From NCBI GenBank assembly GCA_965209015.1, contig OZ242367.1:186001-250000 (forward strand): DNA of 64,000 bases, written 5' to 3'. The DNA is from Bin80 sp965209015. GTDB taxonomy: Bacteria > Bacteroidota > Rhodothermia > Rhodothermales > Bin80. The notes beneath the pieces are model-generated. The model ran no database searches, was not told the DNA's origin, and saw nothing but the letters and a program-made list of their open reading frames with translations. Below are positions 1 to 8,886 of the stretch, one piece after another. A program made the translations under genes and the position numbers. Numbering within the stretch: position 1 is the stretch's first letter; each line of letters begins with the position of its first letter.

Positions 1-1128
1 ATTTGCATACTGCATAGAGGAATAAAGATTTGACGCTTGCGGACCGGTGGGTTGAACGATGAGTTCCCCTTCCATCTGCTGCTTGGCAATTCCGCGAACA
101 AAATGTGCCAAGCCCGCTTTCTTTGTTATGGAAGACCCTAGTCTGGCCTTCATTTTTGAAGGATGAAACTCTGTCAAACCCATCATCTTGAGCAGAGCTG
201 GACGAACATACAATTGAAAGCAGACCGATGAAGAAACCGGATTCCCCGGTAGCCCAAAAATCAGTTGAGAGCTTAGCATTCCGAATAGCATAGGTCCACC
301 GGGTCTCTGACGAACACGCCAAAATCGTTCATCAAATCCCAAATCATTAAGGACCTCTCGAACATTATCATACTTGCCTACTGATACCCCACCACTAACT
401 ACGATAACATCAGCTTTCTGAGCTTCATAGATTGCACCCTTTAAGCTCTTTTTATCATCACGGGCAAGTATGGGGCCTATGAACGCTGCTCCTACCTCCA
501 TGACCTGAGCAGCGAGTGCAGGTCCGTTCGTATCACGAATTTTTGATGGAAGTAGTAATGGGCCTGACTTTTCCCTCTGCAGTTCATCCCCTGTAACAAT
601 CACAGCGACCCTCGGAATAGAACCCACATGAATCTCCTGATAGCCTGCAGCAGCAATCATACCCAATATCGGAGGGGTAATCTGAAGCCCACTCGGTACT
701 AATGACATACCCTTTTGAGCATCTTGAGCCGCTCTCCGAATATACTGCCCTGAATTAGGTCGCCGATGGATGCGAATCGTCTGTGGGTTTATTTCTGTCG
801 TCCACTCTAATGGAACCACAGCTTCGGTCCCAGAAGGAATCTGAGCCCCAGTCATTATGCGAATACATTTTCCCGATTCAAGTACAAATTCAGGAAATAC
901 TCCTGCTGGAACCTCTCCATCCACAGATAAATCTATAGGGATTCTTCCAAGATCCTCCTTACATAACGCGAATCCATCCATCCCAGAATTATCAAATGGA
1001 GGAATAGAATCTTGAGCAATTATCTCTTCACGTAAAACACGACCAAGTGCTTGCAGGAGAGAGATCTGTTCGGTCGGTACTTGCTGAACTGCAGACTGAA
1101 TACAGTGAAAGGCTTCTGAAGCGGTCAT
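1..1128 (-). CDS. moeA: Molybdopterin molybdenumtransferase MoeA (partial, C-terminus beyond window)
   Basis: MoeA inserts molybdate into adenylylated molybdopterin in the last cytoplasmic step of molybdenum cofactor synthesis. The reading frame is open from the ATG at 1128 to base 1, giving 376 codons without a stop, so only a short C-terminal piece is missing (family length about 400). Visible family motifs are DNSGMDGFAL near residue 47, TGDEL in the central MogA-like domain, GGVSVGKYDN, RPGGPMLFG and GLPGNPVSS. The last visible residues (SSMQYAN) match the usual MoeA C-terminal domain IV. No other cofactor gene is in view. It is divergent from nusB across an AT-rich 850-bp gap holding DnaA-box-like sites. 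Family identity is strong; the molybdate role follows from the family. Confidence 0.93.
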   Translation of the reverse strand, partial: MTASEAFHCIQSAVQQVPTEQISLLQALGRVLREEIIAQDSIPPFDNSGMDGFALCKEDLGRIPIDLSVDGEVPAGVFPEFVLESGKCIRIMTGAQIPSGTEAVVPLEWTTEINPQTIRIHRRPNSGQYIRRAAQDAQKGMSLVPSGLQITPPILGMIAAAGYQEIHVGSIPRVAVIVTGDELQREKSGPLLLPSKIRDTNGPALAAQVMEVGAAFIGPILARDDKKSLKGAIYEAQKADVIVVSGGVSVGKYDNVREVLNDLGFDERFWRVRQRPGGPMLFGMLSSQLIFGLPGNPVSSSVCFQLYVRPALLKMMGLTEFHPSKMKARLGSSITKKAGLAHFVRGIAKQQMEGELIVQPTGPQASNLYSSMQYAN

Positions 1129-1976
1129 TTTGCTAAAGTCACAACCTACTTATTGGATTCTGTATATTGAATTAATCGTGTTCATTGTCCCTCACTTACA
1201 ATACTTGATTCAATGCCCCAAAGAAACATATCTTATCTTGTAGAACTCCAATCTCTACTCTGAGAGCGATCATCAAAAAAGATAGATTGACATGTGAGTA
1301 ACTCAGATTATTTATCGTGGATAAGCTGTGAAATATTTCACTTCAACATTCAGGCTGCTTATTGAACAACTAGATTCGTGAATAAGTCAATGATTATCCA
1401 CATGAATCTAACATACTTCTAATACTTTGAAAATTTCAGAACTCATATAATATAAATAGCTTAGCGAAGAAATCTTTCAATTTTATATAGGTAATCCACA
1501 ATTTCACAGTTACAATTACAAATAAGTATTTTTCTAATAAAGATATAATTATACTTAGGATATAGGGTCGTGTTGAAAACTGAAACTTATGTCCAGTATT
1601 ATTATGCAAGCAGTTTTGATTACAGGGAATCCCTGGGGATCCAAAGTCTGAATATCTGCGAAAATATAGATTCTTGGAGACTCTTTAGTGTTCCTATTTC
1701 ACCAATTTTGTCGACACATACAACTAGGCGCAACCAATTCCCCAAACCTGATGTAGAGTAAACAGATTTTATTTTGCTCCCGCCGCCTACCATTAATGTT
1801 CAAGAAGGCTGCTATTTTGTCCGAACAGAAGGTTAGTCATAGATAGAAAATAATATTTCATATGGTTGGGAATTTTGAAGTTGAAACTATGATGGATGCA
1901 TCTCAGTACATCCTGTGGCTAAATTTTTAGCGTAAGTATTTTCGCATATCACTGGGTGTTAGTTCTTCATCTATAA
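1129..1976. other. AT-rich intergenic region with a DnaA-box cluster
   Basis: This 848-bp stretch between divergent moeA and nusB holds no convincing gene. It contains one perfect DnaA box, TTATCCACA at 1394-1402, and three 8/9 matches: 1316-1324 (reverse), 1377-1385 (reverse) and TAATCCACA at 1492-1500. Directly beside them, about 1440-1560 is very AT-rich and could unwind easily. The pattern resembles a replication-origin DnaA assembly region with an unwinding element, or a DnaA-titrating site. A 63-codon open frame at 1570-1761 shows no coding character that I can recognise. The box matches are seen directly; the origin-like role is inference. Confidence 0.45.
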
Positions 1977-2474
1977 ATGGCGATATCACCTCGCCGCAGA
2001 GCACGCCATTCAGTGCTCCAGGCACTTTATGCGCACACGATCAGCGGCGATTCACGGAATCATGTCGCAAAGACTATCTTACTTCCGAGGTTGCCAGATC
2101 ATAAGGGAGCGGTGGAGTTGGGAATCCAGTTGTTTGAAAAAGTAATCTCTGAACAGCAAAATCTAGATGAGATTATTTCAAAGAATGCGAAAAACTGGGA
2201 TCTAGATCGCATATTGAAAATAGATTTAATCATCCTTCGTATGGCTATTTGTGAATTTCTATGCTTTGATCAGATCCCCCCCAAAGCGACCATGAATGAG
2301 GCAATCGAAATGTCCAAGATTTTCAGTACAGAGGAGAGTAAGGACTTTGTGAATGGAGTCCTTGATTCAATTGCATTCACGCTACGTTACGACGGTAAGA
2401 TGATTAAACGCGATGGAGGTCTTCAAGGATGGGAAGAGTTCGTTAATCAACAAGATAGGAAACGGTCACATTAA
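1977..2474 (+). CDS. nusB: Transcription antitermination factor NusB
   Basis: NusB binds boxA RNA together with ribosomal protein S10 and supports antitermination of rRNA transcription. The 165-residue product has the arginine-rich N-terminus (SPRRRARHSVLQALYAH), the central region with WDLDRILKIDLIILRMAICEF, and the conserved helix PPKATMNEAIEMSKIFSTEESKDFVNGVLD. Together these cover the whole NusB fold, and the length is slightly above the family norm because of a charged C-terminal tail. The ATG at 1977 starts at the motif expected for the N-terminus. It is convergent with dtd about 97 bp downstream. No ribosome binding site of note is seen. Confidence 0.95.
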   Translation: MAISPRRRARHSVLQALYAHTISGDSRNHVAKTILLPRLPDHKGAVELGIQLFEKVISEQQNLDEIISKNAKNWDLDRILKIDLIILRMAICEFLCFDQIPPKATMNEAIEMSKIFSTEESKDFVNGVLDSIAFTLRYDGKMIKRDGGLQGWEEFVNQQDRKRSH

Positions 2475-2571
2475 TTGAGTCTATCCAATTCTGATTCAAG
2501 ACAGATCTAAGAGATTAAGGAACATGTGGATCCTTCACATCCCTCCTATTCAGGGACGAATAGAGCGCTAT

Positions 2572-3033
2572 TCAGAGATTGATTTTGTCAGGACCGCACT
2601 TTAACCAAATCGTGACAGGACCTTCGTTGATTAGCGAGACCTGCATGGATGCTCCAAATTTTCCGCAACAGATTTTCCGTCCCAATTCCTGAGAAAGTTT
2701 GTCTTTGAAATATTCGTATAATGGCTCGGCTATTTCGGGGGAGGCGGCATCAGTAAATGAGGGTCGGTATCCTTTGGTGGCATTTCCATAAAGAGTGAAC
2801 TGAGAAATAAGGAGTACATCGCCATCAATATCTTGGACAGATCTATCCATTTGTCCCTTATGATTTGGGAAGATTCGCAGACGAACGCATTTGCGGGCAA
2901 GCCAATTTGCATCTGATGTTTGATCCAATTCATGGATTCCCAGAAAGATGAGAAGCCCCCGTTCAATGTTGCCAAGAGTTGTACCATCAGAGACTACGGA
3001 AGCCTTTTTTACGCGTTGAACGAGGGCGATCAT
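2572..3033 (-). CDS. dtd: D-aminoacyl-tRNA deacylase
   Basis: Dtd hydrolyses D-amino acids mischarged on tRNA and also clears Gly-tRNA(Ala). The 153-aa protein begins MIALVQRVKKASV, has the SQFTLYG motif near the middle and the Gly-cisPro-bearing NEGPVTIWL segment near the C-terminus, all hallmarks of the family; its length is normal. The gene lies 10 bp downstream of rdgB on the same strand, so the two probably form a small housekeeping operon concerned with cleaning aberrant tRNA charges and nucleotides. Its stop codon sits inside a short inverted repeat (2558-2573) shared with the end of convergent nusB. Confidence 0.95.
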   Translation of the reverse strand: MIALVQRVKKASVVSDGTTLGNIERGLLIFLGIHELDQTSDANWLARKCVRLRIFPNHKGQMDRSVQDIDGDVLLISQFTLYGNATKGYRPSFTDAASPEIAEPLYEYFKDKLSQELGRKICCGKFGASMQVSLINEGPVTIWLKCGPDKINL

Positions 3034-3043
3034 TTCCTTTGGG

Positions 3044-3637
3044 CTAACTCAAGAAGTTCATCAATTTGACTGCACTTTGAGCTCGATGACTAATTTTGTT
3101 TTTCTTCTGTCTGGACAGTTGTGCAAGGCTTACGTCAAATCCCTCGGGGATAAAGATAGATTCATATCCAAACCCTTGAATAGATAGAGCGGATCTTGCG
3201 ATCCGTCCTTTCAGAGATCCTTCAAAATAGTGTGTCTCTTCGGGGAGAGCCAATGCCAAAACGGTTACAAACCGAGCTCTTCGATCGGAATGGTCTGCAA
3301 GTCGCTGGAGAACTAAGCGACGGTTCGCCTCTGCATCAGCAGTTTCACCTGCAAAGCGGGCCGATCGAACACCTGGATCTCCGTTAAGAGCGTCAATGAA
3401 TAACCCGGTATCATCCCCGACCGCCCAGAGGTTTGTATGTTTTTGAGCACTTAATGCTTTGAGAGTGGCATTTCCAATCAGAGAGGAAGCCGTTTCATGG
3501 ACATGAGGGGCGTCAGGGAAGACCGCCAGATCAATAATATCCACATGAGCTGGATCAAGTATCCGTTTTAATTCCGCCACTTTGTGGGGATTCCGAGTTG
3601 CCAAAACAAGTTTAGGATATGGGAGCGTGGATGACAT
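3044..3637 (-). CDS. rdgB: XTP/dITP diphosphatase (non-canonical purine NTP pyrophosphatase)
   Basis: RdgB/HAM1 hydrolyses ITP, dITP and XTP to monophosphates and so keeps deaminated purines out of DNA and RNA. The 197-aa product carries the N-terminal substrate-binding LATRNPHKVAELKRIL motif, the acidic GDDTGLFIDAL segment, DPGVRSARFAG and the C-terminal KISHRAQSA signature. Length is typical. The chosen ATG at 3637 leaves nine residues before the first conserved strand. It is followed after 10 bp by dtd on the same strand. A 344-bp stretch without a recognisable gene separates it from the next minus-strand gene upstream. Confidence 0.95.
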   Translation of the reverse strand: MSSTLPYPKLVLATRNPHKVAELKRILDPAHVDIIDLAVFPDAPHVHETASSLIGNATLKALSAQKHTNLWAVGDDTGLFIDALNGDPGVRSARFAGETADAEANRRLVLQRLADHSDRRARFVTVLALALPEETHYFEGSLKGRIARSALSIQGFGYESIFIPEGFDVSLAQLSRQKKNKISHRAQSAVKLMNFLS

Positions 3638-3981
3638 GTAGGGGTGAACAGTTGTGCGTCAGCAATGTGGTGAAAGTCCCCCAACTAAAGTACATGGCTT
3701 CCTACTCCATCAGCCCACGCTGGCATTTCGTCAGACTGAATAGGGTGTCCACAGATATAGACGGTCTGCTTGCTTGGTCTCATCAAACCAGATATGGGAG
3801 AATTGATGCTGAAAAATGTTTCGGATGCCTATCTCTCAAAGTAAACGATCCCATCACCGTCTTGATCTCACCGGATATCTCTGTGAATTTTTGCTCTGAT
3901 CAAGTGGGGGTGCTCCTTTGGATTTAATCAGGCAATACATTGAGTCTCGGCAGCAGACGTACAACACGGATACAAAAGCTT
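3638..3981. other. Intergenic stretch without a recognisable gene
   Basis: No RNA gene, repeat or conserved protein is recognised here. A 102-codon plus-strand frame starting inside rdgB (3619-3927) covers it, but its translation has no family motif, signal sequence or plausible composition, so I treat it as chance. The region may hold the promoter for rdgB-dtd, since rdgB reads leftward out of it. Confidence 0.3.
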
Positions 3982-4536
3982 TTAAAGAGGAACCCATATG
4001 CCGAAACGGAGCGATGGGCGTTGAGCACCGATCTCAATGAATCCGATTTGTTTTCCCAAAGGATGAGAATAGCGCAGGAACGGATCAAGAAAAAGACTAA
4101 ATTGCCGGTTCTTTTCCGCACGAGTAGGTCTCTGCAGGAATGTCAGTGCAGGCCCAAATCGGATCCCTACATCAACATCGTATGAGTAGTTTGCTTGTGT
4201 AATCAGACGCAGGATGCCCAAGGGGCGCAATGAAGCACCAACCCCAACCGAAAGAAAAACAGGGGTTCGATTTTCCCAAAACTCTGTATCTGCGGATGCT
4301 AGGACCTCTAATGTGTAGATGCTTTGGGACTGAATATGTACCAGTTGCAAGCCTGCACCAGGCCACCCCCCTAATCCAATCTGTGCATGGGGCGATTGCC
4401 CAGACGCCGAAAATCCGAAAAAGGATAGAAAGAGTGTCAGTAGGAGAAAAGTTCGAACTTGATTCAAAACGAGTTTGACGGTTGACCCAAGAGGACTCAC
4501 ATTCCATCTCTCAATATTGTACGTGAAGTTCCGCAT
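3982..4536 (-). CDS. Hypothetical secreted or outer-membrane protein
   Basis: The product (about 184 aa from the ATG at 4536) is not a family I recognise. It has a strongly hydrophobic stretch, RTFLLLTLFLSFFGFSASG, followed by a small-residue region that fits signal peptidase cleavage before QSPHAQIG. The rest alternates polar and hydrophobic residues with many aromatic and glycine positions and ends in FGIWVPL; this pattern suits a small outer-membrane beta-barrel ending in a hydrophobic or aromatic strand. An upstream ATG at 4575 and an internal TTG closer to the hydrophobic core are alternative starts. It stands alone, divergent from ychF. Export is well supported by sequence; the barrel is inference. 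Confidence 0.55.
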   Translation of the reverse strand: MRNFTYNIERWNVSPLGSTVKLVLNQVRTFLLLTLFLSFFGFSASGQSPHAQIGLGGWPGAGLQLVHIQSQSIYTLEVLASADTEFWENRTPVFLSVGVGASLRPLGILRLITQANYSYDVDVGIRFGPALTFLQRPTRAEKNRQFSLFLDPFLRYSHPLGKQIGFIEIGAQRPSLRFGIWVPL

Positions 4537-4804
4537 CAAGTCACAGACGAAGGAAAAAGAGTTGTATGAATGCAAGTCTCCGATACTGGTTCAGCAAACC
4601 AAGGAGAAAGGCATCATCCAAATTTAGGTGAGATCGGATAAAGAAGCGGGATCTGAGCATCAAGACACGCTGAACGTATAAATAGGTCTTACTCAAATAG
4701 GCCCTATGTAGTGCGGATCGGGTGGAGGACTCAGACAGGTCAGAAAGGAATCACATGTTTCTGGGTAGAGTACCTTCTCGGGTACAGATTCAGTAGGTTT
4801 ATCA

Positions 4805-5902
4805 ATGTCTCTCAATTGTGGTATTGTAGGGCTTCCCAATATTGGGAAGTCCACACTCTTTAATGCGTTGAGTGGAGTAGGTGCGGTTGCAGCAAATTAC
4901 CCGTTCTGCACGATTGATCCTAATCGGGGGATCGTGCCTGTACAAGATCCACGCCTCGGTCGGCTATCCGCAGTTTCTCCATCCGATCAAGTCGTTCCCA
5001 CCACCATAGAATTTGTAGATATTGCAGGACTGGTCGCCGGCGCTTCGCGCGGGGAGGGATTAGGGAATGCCTTTCTGGGACATATTCGACAGGTAGATGC
5101 AATTATACATGTTGTGCGATGCTTTGACTCTTCGGGGGTATCACATGTCGCCGGAAACGTTGATCCAGAGAGAGATATCGGTATCGTTCAGACAGAACTC
5201 TTACTGAAAGATCTTGAAACAGCACAACGATTCACCGAAAAATGGGAGAAAGCCGCAAAAGGACAGGATCCTGAGGCGACAAATCGAGCTGTACTTGGAT
5301 CACGCCTGGTCGCTCACTTGTCGGAGGCGAGACCGGCACGAGGCTTGGAGGATCTTACCAAAGAAGAGCAATGCTATGTTGGTGAATTATTTCTCTTGAC
5401 CAGCAGGCCTATTTTGTATGTGGCAAATGTGAGTGAAGAGGATTTACCTCATGGAAATGCTTGGGCTGAACAAGTTCAGCGCATAGCGGCCGATGAACAG
5501 GCAGAATGTCTGATCTTAAGTGCAGAGTTTGAAGCCCAACTCGCCGAGTTAGACGAAGAAGAAAAGAAACTTTTCCTAACCAGCGAAGGCCTTCGTGCGG
5601 ATGGACTCCAACGACTCATTCGGGCAGCTTATAGATTGCTGAATCTGATTACCTTTTTTACTCACGGCCCCAAAGAGACGCGTGCATGGACGGTTGTTAA
5701 GGGAACAAGGGCTCCTCAGGCAGGAGGTCTGATACATAGTGACTTTGAGCGCGGATTCATTCGTGCAGAGACCGTACATATTGAGGATTTGATCTCCGTA
5801 GGCTCAGAGGCAGCGGCCCGCTCGGCTGGAATCATGCGTTCAGAGGGGAAAGGATATGTCGTTCAAGATGGAGATGTAATACTTTTTCGTTTCAATGTAT
5901 AA
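4805..5902 (+). CDS. ychF: Redox-regulated ribosome-associated ATPase YchF/OLA1
   Basis: YchF is an Obg-like P-loop NTPase that prefers ATP and binds ribosomes. The 365-aa protein has G1 GLPNIGKST at residues 9-17, the switch region FVDIAGLVAGASRGEGLGNAFL, a helical insert, and a C-terminal TGS domain ending in GYVVQDGDVILFRFNV, all of family-typical length. The start at 4805 puts the P-loop at its usual distance from the N-terminus. Its stop overlaps the long version of the next reading frame by a few bases, so the two genes are probably cotranscribed, although the downstream secreted protein has no obvious link to YchF function. Confidence 0.96.
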   Translation: MSLNCGIVGLPNIGKSTLFNALSGVGAVAANYPFCTIDPNRGIVPVQDPRLGRLSAVSPSDQVVPTTIEFVDIAGLVAGASRGEGLGNAFLGHIRQVDAIIHVVRCFDSSGVSHVAGNVDPERDIGIVQTELLLKDLETAQRFTEKWEKAAKGQDPEATNRAVLGSRLVAHLSEARPARGLEDLTKEEQCYVGELFLLTSRPILYVANVSEEDLPHGNAWAEQVQRIAADEQAECLILSAEFEAQLAELDEEEKKLFLTSEGLRADGLQRLIRAAYRLLNLITFFTHGPKETRAWTVVKGTRAPQAGGLIHSDFERGFIRAETVHIEDLISVGSEAAARSAGIMRSEGKGYVVQDGDVILFRFNV

Positions 5903-5921
5903 CCATAGAAGAAGTCAAAAC

Positions 5922-6710
5922 ATGTTTAAGCTCATTGCAGGGATTATTTCCCTATTGCTTCCTTGTATCAGTTGGGCGCAGCAAGATACAAGAGCAGACT
6001 CTCTCGCCCGTAAAGTGTTTGAGTCCGCGGGAGGGGTAGAAGTTTGGTCAAGTGTGCCCTATGTAGTTTTCAGCCAAGCCACCGAAGTCAATCGCACCCC
6101 CACGCGTATCATTCGTCATCTCTGGAATCGAAAAACCAATCAGTACCGAATGGAACTTCCTGGGCCCGCAGGCAAGCCTTATGTCGTCCTATTTGATATT
6201 GACACACGTCAGGGGACTGCGTACTGGGACTCAGTGGAGTTGGAGACTCGTGAGACCTCCCGATGGATTGAAGAAGCATATCAACGGTTTGTAAATGATA
6301 CATTTTGGCTCTTCGCACCCATGTTTCTTTTTGATGCTGGGGTAGAAAGATCTTTTTTAGCGGATTCATCCACTGAAGATATAGATATCCTTCATATTCG
6401 ATTTGCTTTACCGGATCGTGCACCGGCGGACGAATTTTATCTACATGTAGCTCGTTCTTCTGGGCGGATTAATTTATGGAAGTATCGCGCACCGGCGGAC
6501 GATCCTGAGGGGCCATTACGTATATTTGAATGGAGGGAGTACGATAAATATCCCACGCCTGCGGGTAATTTACTTCTGTCCACCAGCAAGCGAGCCTTTG
6601 GGCAACCCTATGAAGTGGTCACCCGAGCGGTTCAATTCCCTTCAGAGGTTCCCTCCGACTGGTTTACCGAGGGAGAACCAAAATTAACTCCTTTGACAGA
6701 TCCTCGGTAA
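5922..6710 (+). CDS. Conserved secreted protein of unknown function preceding the LolC/E-type permease
   Basis: From the ATG at 5922 the product is about 262 aa and begins MFKLIAGIISLLLPCISWAQ, a clean signal peptide; a start at 5895 would add nine charged residues before it. No lipoprotein box is obvious, although one Cys lies in the hydrophobic region. The mature part has alternating strands with many Tyr, Trp and Arg residues and resembles periplasmic outer-membrane-lipoprotein-handling folds only in general character. It contains two near-identical APAD tracts encoded by a 14-bp repeat 69 bp apart. Its stop overlaps the start of the permease gene by one base (TAATGG), so translation is coupled. 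A role in lipoprotein or envelope handling is inferred from this neighbour. Confidence 0.7.
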   Translation: MFKLIAGIISLLLPCISWAQQDTRADSLARKVFESAGGVEVWSSVPYVVFSQATEVNRTPTRIIRHLWNRKTNQYRMELPGPAGKPYVVLFDIDTRQGTAYWDSVELETRETSRWIEEAYQRFVNDTFWLFAPMFLFDAGVERSFLADSSTEDIDILHIRFALPDRAPADEFYLHVARSSGRINLWKYRAPADDPEGPLRIFEWREYDKYPTPAGNLLLSTSKRAFGQPYEVVTRAVQFPSEVPSDWFTEGEPKLTPLTDPR

Positions 6711-7939
6711 TGGATTACCGGCTATTTATTGCGCGACGATACTTGCACAGCCGCCAGCGTATCCCATTAGTGACGATAATTTCGGGGATTTCCATGGCGG
6801 GGATTACCCTTGGGGTTGCTGCTCTGATCGTGGTTCTATCGGTAATGAATGGCTTTTATGGTATAGTGCGTGACCTACTGGTATCTATGGATCCACATGT
6901 CCGCATTGTTTCAGAGAGTGGGGCAGGATTCGCACAAGAGAGGGCAAATGAGATCGCACAGGAATCCCTTCAGCTCTCCCAAGTTTTAAGTGCGGAGCCA
7001 TATGTAGAGGGAAAAGCACTGCTCATTACCCCGAACAGATCGGACGTGAATCGCATTGTGATCACTCGGGGTGTGGCAAACCACACAATGCGAGAGGGAA
7101 TTGTTATCGGAGAATTTGATACCCAAGAGCAGGGTATAGTGATGGGATTTAGCTTAGGGCAACGGCTCGGCTTGTCCCCTGATAAGGAAACGTCGCAAGC
7201 ATTGCTCTTTTCTGCCCAAGGTCTAGGCCAGATGCTTACACGCATCTTTTCACCGCCAGTTACTCATCAATTTCATGTACGCGGATTGTATCAATTAGAG
7301 GAGACGTACGATAACACACATGTCTTCATAGGAATTCAAGAAGCACAGCAACTCTTTCACCTCAAGGGAGCGGTTACGGGGATTGAATTGCGACTCGCAG
7401 ATCTGGATCAGGCCGAAACGGTCAAAGAAGCCCTTGATTCATTATATCCAGAGGGACTCAAGATTCAGACATGGTACGATCTTCAGCGTTCCTTGTATGA
7501 TGTCATGCGACTGGAAAAATGGGGTGCATCCCTGATTCTAATCCTGATTTGTATCGTTGCGGCTTTCAACATTGTGGGATCCCTGACCATGGTTGTCGTG
7601 GAAAAGCAACGAGATGTTGGAATTCTGCAAGCCATGGGGGCGACTGCCCGCGATATCCGTGGACTCTTTCTGATGCAGGGGGGGATGATAGGCTTGATAG
7701 GTACAGGGGCTGGGTTTATCGTTGGTTTTGGAATCGTATTGCTTCAAGAACACTTTCAACTGGTACCTCTACTGGGAGCAGAGTCTTTCATCATAGAAGC
7801 GTACCCTGTATCAATTCAGTCCCTAGATCTACTCTTTACAGGTACGGTAACTATTGGCCTGTCCTTACTGGCTGCGCTGTACCCTGCATGGCGTGCGGCG
7901 AGTATACAACCAAGCCGAGCAGTTGCACAGGATCGCTGA
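6710..7939 (+). CDS. LolC/LolE-family ABC transporter permease (lipoprotein release)
   Basis: Members of this FtsX-type permease family, with LolD ATPase, extract lipoproteins from the inner membrane for transfer to LolA. The 409-aa protein opens with RLFIARRYLHSR and a membrane segment, then has a large periplasmic domain (about residues 55-265), followed by three membrane segments. The cytoplasmic coupling motif VEKQRDVGILQAMGAT lies between the second and third, and the protein ends with LYPAWRAASIQPSRAVA, all diagnostic. No ATPase partner lies in the window, so it probably works with a LolD encoded elsewhere, perhaps as a homodimer (LolF-like). It is translationally coupled to the secreted protein upstream. 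Confidence 0.9.
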   Translation: MDYRLFIARRYLHSRQRIPLVTIISGISMAGITLGVAALIVVLSVMNGFYGIVRDLLVSMDPHVRIVSESGAGFAQERANEIAQESLQLSQVLSAEPYVEGKALLITPNRSDVNRIVITRGVANHTMREGIVIGEFDTQEQGIVMGFSLGQRLGLSPDKETSQALLFSAQGLGQMLTRIFSPPVTHQFHVRGLYQLEETYDNTHVFIGIQEAQQLFHLKGAVTGIELRLADLDQAETVKEALDSLYPEGLKIQTWYDLQRSLYDVMRLEKWGASLILILICIVAAFNIVGSLTMVVVEKQRDVGILQAMGATARDIRGLFLMQGGMIGLIGTGAGFIVGFGIVLLQEHFQLVPLLGAESFIIEAYPVSIQSLDLLFTGTVTIGLSLLAALYPAWRAASIQPSRAVAQDR

Positions 7940-8278
7940 CCTGAGAATGGCCTATACCTAGCCGTGTGATTACTAAATCGAGGGATCCGCCTAGAATCAT
8001 CCCAACGGCTTTTCACGGCATGCTGACCAGATGCCAGATTTAGCATCGGACTGCATGATGGACACCTCGCTTCCCTGTGTACGGATCCTGGATTATTACC
8101 GGTGCATTTTGTCACCTGTGAGCCCCAAAGTTGGCACATCACAAGGTCGGATCTGGATAGATCTACATAAACATGATCAAATAGCTCCTTCAAGTTAACC
8201 AGGATTGACGGCTAGGGAACCGCGTCCCACATATCCTCATACAAGTAGGTCGCCCCAAATAAGAAAAGGGTAAATTCA
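7940..8278. other. Intergenic stretch, no gene seen
   Basis: No RNA gene or conserved frame is recognised in these 339 bp. The only long frame is an antisense one overlapping the permease end. The right part must carry the promoter and leader for rpmB; I see no leader structure that I can name. Confidence 0.3.
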
Positions 8279-8515
8279 ATGGCACGTATAGATCAAGTAA
8301 CGGGTAAAAAGCCCATGTCAGGCAACCATGTCTCGCATGCACATAACAAGACCCGTAGGCGTTTTGGTGTGAATCTGCAGACGAAGCGGTTTTATCTGCC
8401 CGAACAAAAACGATGGGTGAAGTTGAGGGTATCAGCAAACACCATTAAGACCATTAATAAGAAAGGGATTGAGGCGGTCCTGCGCGAAGCACACAAGCAG
8501 GGCGCTTTGGTCTAA
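8279..8515 (+). CDS. rpmB: 50S ribosomal protein L28
   Basis: L28 is a structural protein of the large ribosomal subunit near the E site. The 78-aa basic product has the conserved opening MARIDQVTGKKPMSGNHVSH, followed by NKTRRRFGVNLQ and KLRVSANTIKTINKKG, matching the family over its full length. It is followed after 16 bp by rpmG and then by a DUF4295 gene. This rpmB-rpmG-DUF4295 order is characteristic of Bacteroidota and supports the taxonomic placement. Confidence 0.97.
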   Translation: MARIDQVTGKKPMSGNHVSHAHNKTRRRFGVNLQTKRFYLPEQKRWVKLRVSANTIKTINKKGIEAVLREAHKQGALV

Positions 8516-8531
8516 CTCAAGTGAGAGCATC

Positions 8532-8705
8532 ATGGCACGTAAAGGGAAAGATGTCCGGATCAAGGTGATCCTTGAATGTACAGAAGCCCCAGGGACTAGT
8601 CGCTATTCTACGATCAAAAATCGACGGAATACTTCAGGGAGACTTGAACTGAAAAAATACAATTCAACGCTACGGAAACATACTCTGCATAGAGAGATCA
8701 AGTAA
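8532..8705 (+). CDS. rpmG: 50S ribosomal protein L33 (zinc-free type)
   Basis: L33 is a 57-aa component of the large subunit. The product begins MARKGKDVRIKVILECTEA and has the SRYSTIKNRRNTSGRLELKKYN core. The start at 8532 was chosen from the family N-terminus; the frame is open further upstream into rpmB, but that extension is not conserved. Only one cysteine is left, so the paired CxxC zinc ligands of the C+ form are absent and this is the zinc-independent type. It is two bases upstream of the DUF4295 start, an obvious operon partner. Confidence 0.96.
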   Translation: MARKGKDVRIKVILECTEAPGTSRYSTIKNRRNTSGRLELKKYNSTLRKHTLHREIK

Positions 8706-8707
8706 GG

Positions 8708-8875
8708 ATGGCCAAAAAACAATCGTTTGGGGATAAAGTCTTAAAGCGTCGTCAAGAGCGGAAAGTGATGGCAAAATTGATTGTAGCAGAAAAGAAGCCG
8801 AATGGAAGTTTCCGCTTCAGGGAAAAAATGGTCCCCCAGCAGGATGTGCAGTCTGAGCTGAAAGCCATCTCCTAG
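8708..8875 (+). CDS. DUF4295 family small basic protein
   Basis: This 55-aa protein reads MAKKQSFGDKVLKRRQERK and continues with a hydrophobic-basic segment ending in SELKAIS. It matches DUF4295, a short family of unknown function found directly after rpmG in Bacteroidota; the usual next gene there is ftsY, but here a tRNA cluster follows. Its composition (very rich in Lys, no Cys or Trp) and its fixed position suggest a ribosome-associated role, which is inference. Family assignment rests on length, N-terminal motif and context. Confidence 0.85.
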   Translation: MAKKQSFGDKVLKRRQERKVMAKLIVAEKKPNGSFRFREKMVPQQDVQSELKAIS

Positions 8876-8886
8876 ATCATCCGATT

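Noticed and set aside
1570..1761. 63-codon frame in the AT-rich moeA-nusB gap
   Set aside because: No recognisable motif, and AT-rich sequence gives short frames easily.
2558..2573. GAATAG-AGCG-CTATTC inverted repeat as a nusB/dtd terminator
   Set aside because: Short AT-rich stem without a U-run, and it overlaps the dtd stop codon; too weak to call.
3619..3927. 102-codon plus-strand open frame between rdgB and the secreted hypothetical protein
   Set aside because: It starts inside rdgB, has no recognisable motif or signal sequence and an implausible composition; most likely chance.
7816..8193. 125-codon minus-strand frame over the end of the LolC/E-type permease and the following gap
   Set aside because: Mostly a shadow of the permease gene, with odd composition and no motif.
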